From Pseudomonas viridiflava (GTDB taxonomy: Bacteria > Pseudomonadota > Gammaproteobacteria > Pseudomonadales > Pseudomonadaceae), in assembly GCF_900602065.1 (NCBI RefSeq), contig NZ_UWFN01000095.1, forward strand, positions 248,001 through 312,000: a stretch of DNA of 64,000 nt. The letters are read 5' to 3'. The notes below the pieces were generated by a model, which saw only the letters and a list, made by a program, of their open reading frames with translations, did not search any database and was not told the origin of the DNA. Of this stretch, positions 34,364 to 44,518 are shown piece after piece. Position 1 is the first letter of the stretch, and each line of letters starts with the position of its first letter. Made by a program: the position numbers and the translations under genes.

Positions 34364-36157
34364 ATGCGCCGCTTGTTATGCCTGCTGCTGTTGATCCTCG
34401 CCCTGCCTGCAACCGGCGCGGGCCTGCTGGACAGCCGACCCAATGCCACACTCGGTGGCGCGGCGCTGGATAACAGCAAGGATTTCCTGCCCGTTCGTCA
34501 GGCTTTTCAACTGAATCTGATCGACACCACTCCCGAATCGATCAAGCTGCGTTTCGTCGCCACCGAAGGCTATTACCTTTATCGCCACCGTTTTCAGTTC
34601 CGCACCGAACCCGCCGACATTGGCCTGGGCGCTGCGCAATTGCCGGATGGCGAGAAGAAGCATGACGAGTACTTTGGCGATGTAGAGGTCTACCACGGCA
34701 TCCTCGACATCGACTTACCGCGTAAACCGGGCGACAACCGACCGTTCACACTGGTCGTGACCTATCAGGGCTGCGCAGACAAAGGCTTGTGTTATCCGCC
34801 CGAAACCGAGCGGCTGACGATTGGTGAGCCCGCGGCGGCTGCCACGGCTGCACTTTCATCCCCCACCACTGCGACCAGTCCCGGCTGGAGCTGGAAAGAG
34901 CTGGCGCTGTTCTTCCTCGCCGGTATCGGCCTGACCTTCACCCCTTGCGTACTGCCCATGTTGCCGATTCTTTCCGGCGTGGTGTTGCGCGGCCAGGTCG
35001 GCGGGTTACGCGGCTTGAGCCTTTCACTCGCCTACGTGCTACCGATGGCGATCAGCTTTGCGGCGCTGGGTGCGCTGATGGGCATGTTCGGCGCGGGCCT
35101 TAACTTACAGGCACGTCTGCAATCCGCCTGGGTGCTGGTGCCGTTTTCGCTGTTCTTTGTCATCTTTGCGATCGCAATGTTCGGCGCTTTCGAATTACGT
35201 CTGCCCCAAGCCCTCAGTAACCGACTGGACCGCATTGCTGGCAAGACCGAAGGCGGCTCGTTGTGGGGCGCGGCGGTGCTGGGCGTGGTTTCCAGCCTGC
35301 TGGTTTCACCCTGCGTGTCTGCACCGCTGGCCGGTGCGCTGCTTTATATAAGTGCCAGCGGCGATGCGCTGGGCGGCGCGTTGAAGCTTTTCGCGCTGGG
35401 CCTGGGTATGGGCGCACCACTGCTGTTGGTCGCCACTGGCGGCGCAACCTGGCTACCGAAAAGCGGCCCATGGTTGGTCACGGTTAAAAACGCTATCGGC
35501 GTGTTGCTGCTGGGTTTGGCTATCGCCTTGCTCAGCCGCGTACTGCCGGGTCAGATCACTTTACTGCTGACCGGTCTGCTAGCTGCGGGTGTCGCCTTGT
35601 TCCTCGGTGCGCTGGAGTTTGGTCCAAAAAATACCCGCCAACGGCTGGCGCAACTGCTGGGTCTGTTTTTACTGGTCTATGCTCTGACCTGCTGGTTCGG
35701 CGCCTGGAGTGGCCAGACCGATCCGACTCGCCCCCTTGGCCGATCACAAGCGGCACTCGACAACAGTGGAGTCGCGCAGGTAAATAAAACCGAGTGGCAG
35801 ACCATCACCAGCGGTGCCGAGCTGGACCGGGTGCTTGGCGAAGCAAAAAATGCAGGCCAGCCGTTGATGCTGGATTGGTACGCCGACTGGTGCATCAGTT
35901 GCAAGGTGATCGAACATGAAGTTCTGCCTGACCCCGGCGTGATCAGCCAGCTTGAAGGCTACCGCCTGATACGTTTCGACATGACCGACAGCAACGCCGA
36001 ACAACGTGCCCTGCTGGATCGCTATAAGTTGTTTGGCCCGCCTGCACTGCTGATTTTCGGCAAAAATGGCGACGAGCGCAGCGATGTTCGTGTCGTCGGC
36101 GAAATCGACGCGAAAAGCCTGATAGAGCGGTTGATTAGAGCAAATGACCAAATCTAG
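34364..36157 (+). CDS. dsbD: Thiol:disulfide interchange protein DsbD
   Basis: A 597-residue protein that carries electrons from cytoplasmic thioredoxin across the inner membrane to periplasmic thiol partners. It has a signal peptide (MRRLLCLLLLILALPATGAG), an N-terminal immunoglobulin-like domain with the two reactive cysteines in CADKGLCYPP, eight membrane segments with the conserved FTPCVLPMLPILSG and SPCVSAPLAGALL, and a C-terminal thioredoxin-like domain with the CISC pair (residues 510 and 513) in LDWYADWCISCK. I use ATG 34364, which begins directly at the signal peptide; ATG 34334 in frame is a second choice. No clear ribosome site for either. Confidence 0.95.
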   Translation: MRRLLCLLLLILALPATGAGLLDSRPNATLGGAALDNSKDFLPVRQAFQLNLIDTTPESIKLRFVATEGYYLYRHRFQFRTEPADIGLGAAQLPDGEKKHDEYFGDVEVYHGILDIDLPRKPGDNRPFTLVVTYQGCADKGLCYPPETERLTIGEPAAAATAALSSPTTATSPGWSWKELALFFLAGIGLTFTPCVLPMLPILSGVVLRGQVGGLRGLSLSLAYVLPMAISFAALGALMGMFGAGLNLQARLQSAWVLVPFSLFFVIFAIAMFGAFELRLPQALSNRLDRIAGKTEGGSLWGAAVLGVVSSLLVSPCVSAPLAGALLYISASGDALGGALKLFALGLGMGAPLLLVATGGATWLPKSGPWLVTVKNAIGVLLLGLAIALLSRVLPGQITLLLTGLLAAGVALFLGALEFGPKNTRQRLAQLLGLFLLVYALTCWFGAWSGQTDPTRPLGRSQAALDNSGVAQVNKTEWQTITSGAELDRVLGEAKNAGQPLMLDWYADWCISCKVIEHEVLPDPGVISQLEGYRLIRFDMTDSNAEQRALLDRYKLFGPPALLIFGKNGDERSDVRVVGEIDAKSLIERLIRANDQI

Positions 36158-36215
36158 CCAATGAGTCACAAACTTTTCGCGAACTTCGGTAATCGTGCCA
36201 GCTATTGCAGTTAAC

Positions 36216-36245
36216 TGGACAGTACAAGGATGTTTGCGGCATAGT
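36216..36245 (+). promoter_or_regulatory. Candidate promoter of aroQ-accBC
   Basis: TGGACA (36216-36221) and CATAGT (36240-36245) are separated by 18 bases, and the aroQ ATG is 41 bases after the -10. It fits a sigma-70-type promoter moderately well. It is the only good pair I see in the 129-base gap between dsbD and aroQ. Confidence 0.4.
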
Positions 36246-36286
36246 CGCCGGGCTTTGATGCTCGCAACCATAACAAGGAACATCCG

Positions 36287-36739
36287 ATGGCGACTCTTCT
36301 GGTACTGCATGGCCCCAACCTGAACCTGCTGGGCACCCGCGAACCGGGTATCTACGGCGCAGTTACCCTGGCTCAGATCAATCAGGATCTGGAAACAAGG
36401 GCTCGCGAAGCCGGCCACCATCTGATGTACCTGCAAAGCAATGCCGAGTACGAATTGATTGACCGGATCCACGCTGCACGCGATGAAGGCGTGGATTTTA
36501 TCGTGATCAATCCGGCTGCTTTTACACACACCAGTGTTGCAATACGTGACGCGTTGCTGGGAGTGAGCATCCCATTCATCGAAGTGCACCTCTCGAACGT
36601 GCACAAACGTGAAGCTTTCCGCCATCACTCCTACTTTTCAGATGTTGCTGTAGGTGTGATCTGCGGCCTTGGCGCCAGCGGATACCGAATGGCCCTGGAG
36701 GCCGCCCTGGAACAATTGGCCGTCAGTTCGAAGTCATGA
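36287..36739 (+). CDS. aroQ: Type II 3-dehydroquinate dehydratase
   Basis: A 150-residue enzyme that dehydrates 3-dehydroquinate to 3-dehydroshikimate in the shikimate pathway. It carries the type II hallmarks: [17 protein letters not shown] at the start, with the catalytic tyrosine in its last part, [16 protein letters not shown] in the middle, and [18 protein letters not shown] with the catalytic histidine. An AAGGAA ribosome site is present. In pseudomonads aroQ, accB and accC form one operon, as here (82 bases to accB). Confidence 0.97.
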   Translation: MATLLVLHGPNLNLLGTREPGIYGAVTLAQINQDLETRAREAGHHLMYLQSNAEYELIDRIHAARDEGVDFIVINPAAFTHTSVAIRDALLGVSIPFIEVHLSNVHKREAFRHHSYFSDVAVGVICGLGASGYRMALEAALEQLAVSSKS

Positions 36740-36820
36740 CCGCACAGCCACAGGCTGCGCTGCATGACCCGAACCACTAACAACTTTTACCCCTGACCGA
36801 CCCTTGGGAGTTGATGATTA

Positions 36821-37276
36821 ATGGATATCCGTAAAGTAAAGAAACTGATCGAACTGCTGGAAGAGTCTGGCATCGACGAACTGGAAATTCGTGAAGGCGA
36901 AGAATCCGTACGGATCAGCCGTCACAGCAAGACTCCAGCACAACCGTACTACGCGCCTGCTCCGGTAGCCGCACCCGTTGCAGCACCTGTAGCTGCTCCG
37001 GTTGCTGCCGCCGCTGAAGCCCCTTCGGCACCGAAGCTGAACGGTACTGTCGTTAAATCGCCAATGGTAGGTACGTTCTACCGCACTCCAGCACCTGGCT
37101 CGCCAGCGTTCGTTGAAGTCGGCAAGACCGTCAAGAAAGGCGACACCATCTGCATCGTTGAAGCGATGAAAATGATGAACCACATCGAAGCTGAAGTCAG
37201 CGGTGTGATCGAATCGATCCTGGTAGAAAACGGTCAGCCGGTTGAGTATGACCAGCCGCTGTTCACCATCGTTTGA
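36821..37276 (+). CDS. accB: Biotin carboxyl carrier protein of acetyl-CoA carboxylase
   Basis: This 151-residue protein carries the biotin that shuttles CO2 between AccC and the carboxyltransferase in fatty-acid synthesis. An N-terminal helical part ([20 protein letters not shown]) is followed by an alanine/proline-rich linker (about 47-75), then the biotinyl domain with the biotin-accepting lysine at residue 117 in VEAMKMMNH. Ribosome site GGGAG. Ends 17 bases before accC. Confidence 0.97.
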   Translation: MDIRKVKKLIELLEESGIDELEIREGEESVRISRHSKTPAQPYYAPAPVAAPVAAPVAAPVAAAAEAPSAPKLNGTVVKSPMVGTFYRTPAPGSPAFVEVGKTVKKGDTICIVEAMKMMNHIEAEVSGVIESILVENGQPVEYDQPLFTIV

Positions 37277-37293
37277 ACCGGGGAGAGCCTGCG

Positions 37294-38637
37294 ATGTTGG
37301 AAAAAGTCCTGATCGCCAACCGCGGCGAAATCGCCTTGCGCATCTTGCGTGCCTGTAAAGAACTGGGCATCAAGACCGTCGCGGTCCATTCCACGGCAGA
37401 CCGTGAGCTGATGCACCTGGGCCTGGCGGACGAAACTGTCTGCATCGGTCCGGCACCGGCCAACCTGTCGTACCTGAACATTCCAGCCATCATTTCTGCT
37501 GCAGAACTGACTGGCGCTACAGCGATTCACCCAGGCTACGGCTTCCTCGCGGAAAACGCCGACTTTGCCGAGCAGGTAGAGAAATCCGGCTTCGCCTTCA
37601 TCGGCCCGAAAGCTGAAACCATCCGCCTGATGGGCGACAAGGTTTCCGCCAAGGACGCCATGAAGCGCGCCAACGTACCGACCGTTCCTGGTTCTGACGG
37701 CCCACTGCCGGAAGACGAAGAAACGGCGCTGCGTATTGGCCGTGAAGTTGGCTACCCGGTGATCATCAAAGCCGCTGGCGGCGGTGGTGGTCGCGGCATG
37801 CGCGTTGTGCACAAGGAAGAAGACCTGATTGAAGCGGCCAAGCAGACCCGTGCTGAAGCGGCTGCCTGGTTCAGCAACCCGATGGTCTATCTGGAAAAGT
37901 ACCTGACTAACCCACGTCACGTGGAAGTCCAGGTCATTTCCGACGGCCAGGGCAACGCCATCCACCTGGGCGACCGTGACTGCTCGCTGCAGCGCCGTCA
38001 CCAGAAGGTTCTGGAAGAAGCTCCGGCACCGTTCATCGACGAACAAGCCCGTAAAGATGTGTTCGCAGCCTGCGTGAAGGCGTGCGTAGACATCGGCTAT
38101 CGTGGCGCCGGTACGTTCGAGTTCCTGTACGAGAACGGCCGTTTCTACTTCATCGAGATGAACACTCGCGTTCAGGTAGAGCACCCGGTTTCGGAAATGG
38201 TCACCGGTATCGACATCCTCAAGGAGATGCTCAGCATCGCCGCCGGCAACAAGCTGTCGTTTACCCAGGATGACGTTGTCATTCACGGGCACTCGCTGGA
38301 ATGCCGGATCAATGCTGAAGATCCGAAAACCTTTATCCCGAGTCCAGGTCTGGTCAAACACTTCCACGCGCCAGGCGGCAACGGCGTGCGTGTCGACTCG
38401 CACCTCTACAGCGGTTACAAGGTTCCTTCGAACTACGACTCGTTGATCGGCAAGCTGATCACCTGGGGCGCGACCCGCGATGAAGCCATGGCTCGCATGC
38501 GCAACGCCCTGGACGAAATCGTGGTTGACGGCATCAAGACCAACATCCCGCTGCACCGTGATCTGACCCGTGATGAAGGCTTCTGCGAAGGCGGCGTCAA
38601 CATTCACTACCTGGAACACAAGCTGGCCAATCAATAA
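37294..38637 (+). CDS. accC: Biotin carboxylase subunit of acetyl-CoA carboxylase
   Basis: A 447-residue ATP-grasp enzyme that carboxylates the biotin on AccB with bicarbonate and ATP. The N-terminus [20 protein letters not shown] is diagnostic, the ATP lid glycine loop is [11 protein letters not shown], and the metal-binding and active-site segment is [16 protein letters not shown]. The frame is open upstream to a TTG inside accB, but ATG 37294 has GGGGAG eight bases before it and gives the standard start. Last gene of aroQ-accB-accC; a hairpin terminator follows. Confidence 0.97.
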   Translation: MLEKVLIANRGEIALRILRACKELGIKTVAVHSTADRELMHLGLADETVCIGPAPANLSYLNIPAIISAAELTGATAIHPGYGFLAENADFAEQVEKSGFAFIGPKAETIRLMGDKVSAKDAMKRANVPTVPGSDGPLPEDEETALRIGREVGYPVIIKAAGGGGGRGMRVVHKEEDLIEAAKQTRAEAAAWFSNPMVYLEKYLTNPRHVEVQVISDGQGNAIHLGDRDCSLQRRHQKVLEEAPAPFIDEQARKDVFAACVKACVDIGYRGAGTFEFLYENGRFYFIEMNTRVQVEHPVSEMVTGIDILKEMLSIAAGNKLSFTQDDVVIHGHSLECRINAEDPKTFIPSPGLVKHFHAPGGNGVRVDSHLYSGYKVPSNYDSLIGKLITWGATRDEAMARMRNALDEIVVDGIKTNIPLHRDLTRDEGFCEGGVNIHYLEHKLANQ

Positions 38638-38654
38638 GCCAGTCTGCTCCACAC

Positions 38655-38690
38655 CAACAGAGGCCGCCTTCAAAGCGGCCTTTGTTGTTT
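38655..38690 (+). terminator. Terminator after accC
   Basis: A 13-bp stem CAACAGAGGCCGC (38655-38667) paired to GCGGCCTTTGTTG (38675-38687, one G-T pair) with loop CTTCAAA, followed by TTT. Good stem, short T-tract. Confidence 0.75.
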
Positions 38691-38767
38691 ATGGCGCAGC
38701 ACAGTAAACTTGCGCGTTTCCCACTGCACGCAATTGCAGACCAATTTCCACTCGAAGGTAACCCGCC

Positions 38768-39646
38768 ATGCCCTGGCTGCAAGTCCGTCTCGCCATCAGT
38801 CCTGAACAAGCAGAAACCTACGAAGACGCCCTTCTCGAAGTTGGCGCCGTATCGGTCACGTTCATGGACGCTGAAGATCAGCCGATCTTCGAGCCGGAAC
38901 TCAATACCACACCGCTGTGGTCGCACACGCACCTGCTGGCATTGTTTGAAGCCGACACCGACGCCGAGCACGTTCTGGCGCACCTGCGTTTACTGACCGA
39001 CGCCGAGCTGCCGGAGCACATGAGCGAGGTCATCGAAGATCAGGACTGGGAACGCAGCTGGATGGATAACTTCCAGCCAATGCGCTTCGGTCAACGGCTG
39101 TGGATCGTACCAAGCTGGCACGCCGCGCCGGAACCTGACGCCGTCAACCTGCTGCTCGACCCAGGTCTGGCTTTTGGTACAGGCACGCACCCGACCACCG
39201 CACTCTGCCTGGAATGGCTCGATGGTCAGGACCTGAACGGTTGCGACCTTCTGGACTTCGGTTGCGGCTCGGGCATTCTGGCCATTGCCGCACTGCTGCT
39301 GGGCGCGAAACAGGCGGTGGGCACCGACATCGACGTGCAGGCACTGGAAGCGTCACGAGACAACGCCGGTCGCAACAATATTGCGCCTGAGCGCTTCGAG
39401 TTGTATCTGCCTGAAGACATGCCGCCGCAACAGGCTGACGTACTGGTAGCCAACATTCTTGCTGGCCCGCTGGTCGCCCTGGCACCGCAACTGGCCACGC
39501 TGGTCAAGACCGGCGGCCGACTGGCGCTTTCCGGCATTCTTGCCGAACAGGGCGAAGAAGTTGCTGCTGCCTATGCCGACACCTTCGAGCTCGATCCGAT
39601 TGCCAACCGTGATGGTTGGGTTCGTATCACGGGCCGTCGCCGTTAA
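38768..39646 (+). CDS. prmA: Ribosomal protein L11 methyltransferase
   Basis: A 292-residue class I methyltransferase that trimethylates lysines and the N-terminus of L11. The start [20 protein letters not shown] is the PrmA substrate-binding domain. After [20 protein letters not shown], the SAM motif I is [18 protein letters not shown], and motif IV is [11 protein letters not shown], which contains the NPPY-like NILA of PrmA. AAGG ribosome site. It sits beyond the accC terminator, so it has its own promoter, and runs into the DUF3426 gene. Confidence 0.96.
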   Translation: MPWLQVRLAISPEQAETYEDALLEVGAVSVTFMDAEDQPIFEPELNTTPLWSHTHLLALFEADTDAEHVLAHLRLLTDAELPEHMSEVIEDQDWERSWMDNFQPMRFGQRLWIVPSWHAAPEPDAVNLLLDPGLAFGTGTHPTTALCLEWLDGQDLNGCDLLDFGCGSGILAIAALLLGAKQAVGTDIDVQALEASRDNAGRNNIAPERFELYLPEDMPPQQADVLVANILAGPLVALAPQLATLVKTGGRLALSGILAEQGEEVAAAYADTFELDPIANRDGWVRITGRRR

Positions 39647-39670
39647 TCACCGCTTTAACCGGATAGCCGC

Positions 39671-40990
39671 ATGACCGACAGTTTTGTCACTCAGTGCCCG
39701 CACTGCCAGACCAGTTTCCGAGTCAGCCACGCACAATTGAGCGTGGCACGCGGCGTGGTGCGGTGTGGTGCGTGCCTGCAGGTTTTCAATGCTGCCAAGC
39801 AACTGCTGGAACAACGCAGCAATCAGCAGGCCGCCGCCGAGCCAGCACAAACAGCGGTTACGGACGCACTGCCGGTCCCGGTAGCTGCTGAAACGCTGCC
39901 GGTAATGCAAAGCGAGCCAGTCACCGCGCAAACACCGGTCGTGGAAAGCTTCGAAGCTCCCGAGTCCTGGAAAGCCAACGCTCTGGATCTGGACAGCCTG
40001 GACCTGGATGAAGAGCTGGCCCGCCTCGAACAGCGTGAAATCCAGCTGCCCGAAACGTTTGGCCAGGAGTCACCCCGTCACGATGATTCGACACTGTCTG
40101 CCCGCCGCGATGGCACTCATGCAGACCCGGACGATTGGGTCGACAGCCTGCCCAATGACGACGTCAGCCAATTGCCCGAGCTGCATGCCGAAGTCATCCC
40201 CGAACCCGAAATTTTGCCCGAGCAGGAGTCCGACTCGCGCGACGGCAGAACCGAGCCGTCGTTTTCGCTGAGTGACCATCACCTGGATGACGACGAGCCC
40301 AAAGTGGCCGCCCCGATTCCGCGCAAAACGTCGAGCAATGAAAAACCATCACGTTTTTCGGCGCTGGATGACGACCGCGATGAAATGGACGAGCCGCAGC
40401 ACGATCCCCGTTCGCGCCGCGAACGCGCCGAACCGGGCGTTCGCGAGCAGGCTTTACTGGACCTGACGGATGACCCGTTGCAACTGGACTGGCAACCGCC
40501 CAAGTCGCGCTGGGGCCGCAAGCTGATCTGGACCCTGCTCACGTTGATCGCCCTGGCCGGACTGGCCGGGCAATACGTGTGGTATCACTTCGACGAGCTG
40601 GCACGCCAGGATCAGTACCGTCCGTGGTTCCAGATGATTTGCCCACAGATCGACTGCAAGGTTCCGTCCAAGGTCGATATCAACCAGCTCAAAAGCAGCA
40701 ATCTGGTCGTGCGCAGCCATCCTGAGTTCAAAGGCGCGCTGGTGGTCGATGCAATCATCTACAACCGCGCGCCCTTCTCCCAGCCTTTCCCGCTGCTGGA
40801 ACTGCGCTTTGCCGACACCAGCGGTCAGTTGATTGCCAGCCGTCGATTCAAGCCTGCCGAATACTTGAGTGGCGAAATCGCCGGAAAAGAAGAGATGCCA
40901 CCGCAGACACCGATCCATATTGCGCTGGACATTCTCGACCCGGGTGCAAAAGCCGTGAATTACAGCCTCAGCTTTCGATCGCCGGAATAA
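39671..40990 (+). CDS. Zinc-ribbon DUF3426 membrane protein
   Basis: A 439-residue protein. The N-terminal zinc-ribbon (MJ0042-type) uses CPHCQTSF and CGACLQVF, about 5-40. A long acidic, low-complexity middle (about 60-270) is followed by one membrane segment (about 284-303, IWTLLTLIALAGLAGQYVWY) and the C-terminal DUF3426 domain, presumed periplasmic (LKSSNLVVRSHPEFKGALVV). The function is not known. It follows prmA by 24 bases and precedes dusB as in P. aeruginosa, where the corresponding gene is PA4851 as I recall. Confidence 0.88.
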   Translation: MTDSFVTQCPHCQTSFRVSHAQLSVARGVVRCGACLQVFNAAKQLLEQRSNQQAAAEPAQTAVTDALPVPVAAETLPVMQSEPVTAQTPVVESFEAPESWKANALDLDSLDLDEELARLEQREIQLPETFGQESPRHDDSTLSARRDGTHADPDDWVDSLPNDDVSQLPELHAEVIPEPEILPEQESDSRDGRTEPSFSLSDHHLDDDEPKVAAPIPRKTSSNEKPSRFSALDDDRDEMDEPQHDPRSRRERAEPGVREQALLDLTDDPLQLDWQPPKSRWGRKLIWTLLTLIALAGLAGQYVWYHFDELARQDQYRPWFQMICPQIDCKVPSKVDINQLKSSNLVVRSHPEFKGALVVDAIIYNRAPFSQPFPLLELRFADTSGQLIASRRFKPAEYLSGEIAGKEEMPPQTPIHIALDILDPGAKAVNYSLSFRSPE

Positions 40991-41238
40991 CCCCGGCAGC
41001 GCAGAACGACGAAATGAATTGCCGTTGATCGGAAGCAAATCAGCGGCCGAGCCGTCAGCAACACATCACAGCAGCGCAGTGAACCGTAAAACCGCCACCG
41101 GTCCGGCAACAACTGTTCAGATTTTATCCAATTCAGCCTTTATCCAGTCATCGAGAGCGGGTATCATGCCAACCCTTTTTCTTACTCTGGATTCGGTCTG
41201 AAAGGCGCTTATGCACTTGTCAGGCCGGGCTCGAACGG

Positions 41239-41266
41239 ACCGTGTAGATAACGTATTACACACGGT
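41239..41266 (+). promoter_or_regulatory. Inverted repeat in the dusB-fis leader
   Basis: ACCGTGT (41239-41245) pairs with ACACGGT (41260-41266), about 35 bases before dusB. It lies in the 310-base gap 40991-41300, the expected site of the dusB-fis promoter. No unambiguous -35/-10 pair was found there. The repeat may be an operator or leader hairpin, or chance. Confidence 0.3.
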
Positions 41267-41300
41267 TTGCCATGATTCGGCCCCCACAACAGGCACACCT

Positions 41301-42314
41301 ATGTCGGCGGTACGCATCGGTCCGTATACATTGCAGAACGGCTTGATTCTCGCTCCTATGGCGGGCGTCACAGACCAGCCCTTTCGTCAGCTCTGCCGCC
41401 AACTCGGTGCAGGCCTGGTGGTTTCGGAAATGGTCACCAGTGACATGAGCCTGTGGAACAGCCGCAAATCGCGTCTGCGCATGATCCACGAAGGTGATCC
41501 CGAGCCTCGCTCGGTACAGATCGCCGGTGGTGACCCGCAGATGCTCGCTGATGCGGCACGCGCCAATGTGGAACTGGGCGCGCAGATCATCGACATCAAC
41601 ATGGGATGTCCGGCCAAGAAAGTCTGTAACAAGGCGGCCGGCTCGGCGTTATTGAAAGACGAGCAGTTGGTGAGTGAAATCCTGCAGGCTGTAGTGGCCG
41701 CAGTCGATGTACCGGTCACCCTGAAGATCCGCACAGGCTGGGACCGGGATAACAAGAATGGCCTGACAGTGGCGAAAATCGCCGAGCAGGCCGGAATTCA
41801 GGCGCTGGCCGTTCATGGACGGACCCGTGCCGATCTGTACACCGGTGAAGCCGAATACGACACCATTGCCGCGATCAAACAGGCGATTTCGATTCCTGTG
41901 TTCGCCAATGGCGATATTGATTCACCCCACAAAGCCCGGCATGTGCTGCAAGCGACCGGGGCTGACGGGTTGTTGATTGGACGGGCTGCCCAAGGGCGTC
42001 CGTGGATTTTTCGCGAAATAGAACACTACCTTCGTACTGGCGAAATATTGCCGGCAATGCAGTTGAGTGAAGTGGAACGCATTCTGCTAGAGCATCTGGC
42101 AGCGCTTCACATTTTCTACGGCGATGTGCTGGGTGTGCGAATAGCACGCAAGCATGTTGGCTGGTATCTCGCAACCTTGCCGGGCGCCAGGGAGTTTCGC
42201 GCCCACTTCAATCGTTTGCAAGATACGGAAGCACAGTGCGCCAACGTTCGCGAGTTCTTCAGCGAACGCTACAAAAGCCCGGAAACAGGGCAAGAAGAAG
42301 AGGTGGCCGCATGA
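41301..42314 (+). CDS. dusB: tRNA-dihydrouridine synthase B
   Basis: A 337-residue flavoenzyme that reduces uridine to dihydrouridine at position 17 in tRNA. The TIM-barrel start [20 protein letters not shown] is typical, the catalytic cysteine is in NMGCPAKKV, and the FMN phosphate site is [17 protein letters not shown]. The frame is open 30 codons further up, but those residues are not family-like and ATG 41301 is standard. It overlaps fis by ATGA and, as in E. coli, drives fis expression as its operon partner. Confidence 0.96.
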   Translation: MSAVRIGPYTLQNGLILAPMAGVTDQPFRQLCRQLGAGLVVSEMVTSDMSLWNSRKSRLRMIHEGDPEPRSVQIAGGDPQMLADAARANVELGAQIIDINMGCPAKKVCNKAAGSALLKDEQLVSEILQAVVAAVDVPVTLKIRTGWDRDNKNGLTVAKIAEQAGIQALAVHGRTRADLYTGEAEYDTIAAIKQAISIPVFANGDIDSPHKARHVLQATGADGLLIGRAAQGRPWIFREIEHYLRTGEILPAMQLSEVERILLEHLAALHIFYGDVLGVRIARKHVGWYLATLPGAREFRAHFNRLQDTEAQCANVREFFSERYKSPETGQEEEVAA

Positions 42315-42631
42315 CGATGATGACTGAGACTTTAGTGAGTGGAACGACACCCGTGAGCGACAACGTCAATTTGAAACAGCACCTCAACACGCCGAGCGAA
42401 GAGGGCCAGACCCTGCGCGGCAATGTTGAGAAGGCGCTGCACAATTATTTCGCCCACCTTGAAGGTGCTGCCGTCACTGACGTGTACAACCTGGTGTTGT
42501 CGGAAGTCGAGGCGCCGCTGCTCGAGTGCGTGATGAACTACGTCAAGGGTAACCAGACGAAAGCATCCGAGCTGCTGGGCCTGAATCGCGGCACCCTGCG
42601 CAAGAAACTCAAGCAGTACGACCTGCTTTAA
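42311..42631 (+). CDS. fis: DNA-binding protein Fis
   Basis: A 106-residue nucleoid protein that bends DNA and adjusts rRNA and global transcription. The C-terminal helix-turn-helix, [20 protein letters not shown] then [13 protein letters not shown], is essentially that of Fis everywhere. ATG 42311 overlaps the dusB stop; ATG 42320 (third methionine) is an alternative start. Ends in a strong terminator, which closes the dusB-fis operon. Confidence 0.96.
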   Translation: MTMMTETLVSGTTPVSDNVNLKQHLNTPSEEGQTLRGNVEKALHNYFAHLEGAAVTDVYNLVLSEVEAPLLECVMNYVKGNQTKASELLGLNRGTLRKKLKQYDLL

Positions 42632-42642
42632 GCATTCCATAC

Positions 42643-42676
42643 AAAAAAGGCGACCCTTATCGAGGTCGCCTTTTTT
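42643..42676 (+). terminator. Strong terminator between fis and purH
   Basis: A perfect 13-bp stem AAAAAAGGCGACC (42643-42655) paired with GGTCGCCTTTTTT (42664-42676), loop CTTATCGA. The A- and T-runs make it a symmetric terminator for fis; it reaches to 38 bases before the purH start. Confidence 0.95.
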
Positions 42677-42713
42677 GCTGAATCCATTTGCTTTTGCCTT
42701 GATGGAAATTGAA

Positions 42714-44321
42714 ATGACCGACCAGACTACCCGCCTGCCGATTCGCCGCGCCTTGATCAGTGTTTCCGACAAGACCGGCATCCTTGAATTTGCCCGTGAA
42801 CTGGAAGCCCTTGGCGTTGAAATCCTGTCCACCGGCGGTACCTTCAAGCTGTTGCAGGACAATGGCGTCGCAGCGGTAGAAGTCGCTGATTACACCGGCT
42901 TCGCGGAAATGATGGACGGCCGGGTTAAAACCCTGCATCCGAAAATTCACGGCGGCATCCTGGGCCGTCGCGGCATCGACGATGCAATCATGAGCGAGCA
43001 CGGCATCAACCCGATCGATCTGGTTGCGGTCAACCTTTACCCGTTCCAGGCCACTGTCGCCAAGCCGGGTTGCGACCTGCCGACCGCTATTGAAAACATC
43101 GATATCGGCGGCCCGACCATGGTCCGTTCGGCAGCAAAAAACCATAAAGATGTCGCAATCGTGGTCAACGCCAGCGATTACGGTCAGGTACTGGAAAGCC
43201 TCAAGGCTGGCGGTCTGACTTACGCTCAGCGTTTCGACCTGATGCTCAAGGCGTTCGAGCACACCGCAGCTTACGACGGCATGATCGCCAACTATCTGGG
43301 CAGCATCGACCAGAGCGCCGAAACCCTGAGCACCGAAGGCCGCAGCGAATTCCCGCGCACCTTCAACAGCCAGTTCGTCAAGGCTCAGGAAATGCGCTAC
43401 GGCGAGAACCCGCACCAGAGCGCCGCGTTCTACGTTGAAGCCAACCCTGCCGAAATCGGCATCGCCACCGCGACCCAGCTCCAGGGTAAAGAACTGTCGT
43501 TCAACAATGTGGCCGACACTGATGCTGCGCTGGAATGCGTGAAGAGCTTCGTAAAACCAGCCTGCGTTATCGTCAAGCACGCCAACCCGTGCGGCGTTGC
43601 CGTTGCACTGGACAACGAAGGCGGCATCCGCCAAGCCTACGAACTGGCCTACGCGACCGATACTGAATCTGCATTTGGCGGCATCATTGCCTTCAACCGT
43701 GAGCTGGACGCTGAAACAGCCAAGGCCATCGTCGAGCGCCAGTTCGTTGAAGTGATCATTGCCCCAAGCGTCAGCGCCGAAGCACAGGCGATTGTTGCCA
43801 GCAAAGCCAACGTGCGCCTGCTGAGCACTGGCCAATGGGCCGCTCAACGTGATGCAGCGTGGGACTACAAGCGCGTCAATGGCGGCTTGCTGGTTCAGAG
43901 CCGTGATATCGGCATGATCACCGCTGATGACCTCAAAGTGGTCACCAAGCGCGCACCAAGCGAAAAAGAAATCCACGACTTGATCTTCGCCTGGAAAGTC
44001 GCCAAGTACGTTAAATCCAACGCTATCGTCTACGCCAAGAACCGTCAGACCATTGGTGTCGGTGCAGGCCAGATGAGCCGCGTAAACTCGGCTCGTATCG
44101 CCGCGATCAAGGCTGAACACGCTGGTTTGCAGGTACAGGGCGCAGTCATGGCCTCTGACGCATTCTTCCCGTTCCGCGATGGCATCGACAACGCAGCCAA
44201 GGTAGGCATCACTGCGGTGATCCAGCCAGGCGGCTCGATGCGTGACAACGAAGTGATTGCGGCAGCTGATGAAGCCGGTATCGCGATGGTATTCACCGGG
44301 ATGCGGCATTTCAGACACTAA
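42714..44321 (+). CDS. purH: Bifunctional AICAR formyltransferase/IMP cyclohydrolase
   Basis: A 535-residue enzyme doing the last two steps of IMP synthesis. The IMP cyclohydrolase half opens with [20 protein letters not shown] and holds STGGTFKLL and [15 protein letters not shown]. The transformylase half contains [22 protein letters not shown] and [11 protein letters not shown], and ends with [20 protein letters not shown] and [12 protein letters not shown] 42714 is chosen; the frame is open further up, through the fis terminator, which cannot be coding. A REP element and purD follow. Confidence 0.97.
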   Translation: MTDQTTRLPIRRALISVSDKTGILEFARELEALGVEILSTGGTFKLLQDNGVAAVEVADYTGFAEMMDGRVKTLHPKIHGGILGRRGIDDAIMSEHGINPIDLVAVNLYPFQATVAKPGCDLPTAIENIDIGGPTMVRSAAKNHKDVAIVVNASDYGQVLESLKAGGLTYAQRFDLMLKAFEHTAAYDGMIANYLGSIDQSAETLSTEGRSEFPRTFNSQFVKAQEMRYGENPHQSAAFYVEANPAEIGIATATQLQGKELSFNNVADTDAALECVKSFVKPACVIVKHANPCGVAVALDNEGGIRQAYELAYATDTESAFGGIIAFNRELDAETAKAIVERQFVEVIIAPSVSAEAQAIVASKANVRLLSTGQWAAQRDAAWDYKRVNGGLLVQSRDIGMITADDLKVVTKRAPSEKEIHDLIFAWKVAKYVKSNAIVYAKNRQTIGVGAGQMSRVNSARIAAIKAEHAGLQVQGAVMASDAFFPFRDGIDNAAKVGITAVIQPGGSMRDNEVIAAADEAGIAMVFTGMRHFRH

Positions 44322-44337
44322 AGTGTCAGCGGCAAGT

Positions 44338-44464
44338 CTGTAGGAGCGAGCTTGCTCGCGATCCAGTGCGAAGCGCTGGCAAAGGATTCGAATTCAGATC
44401 CAGTTGAAGGTCGTTCCGACCTTATCGCGAGCAAGGTGGTGCGCCACCCCGGTCGCTCCTACAG
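44338..44464. repeat. REP pair (TAGGAGCGAGCTTGCTCGCG class) with an inserted small palindrome
   Basis: Left arm 44338-44362; right arm 44424-44464. The right arm is split between GCGAGCAAG and TCGCTCCTACAG by about 16 extra bases (ggtggtgcgccacccc) that themselves fold as GTGG/CCAC. Lies between purH and purD. Confidence 0.85.
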
Positions 44465-44518
44465 GGGTCGGCTGGCTAGTTAAAAACACAGAATTCAGCG
44501 TCATCGAGGTTTTTTGAA

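Noticed and set aside
37234..38673. 479-codon minus-strand frame over accC
   Set aside because: AccC is an unmistakable gene here; the frame is its shadow.
40991..41300. dusB start further upstream (41211)
   Set aside because: The extra residues are not family-like; ATG 41301 gives the standard N-terminus.
42657..44318. 553-codon minus-strand frame over purH
   Set aside because: PurH is clear on the plus strand; the frame crosses the fis terminator and has no support.
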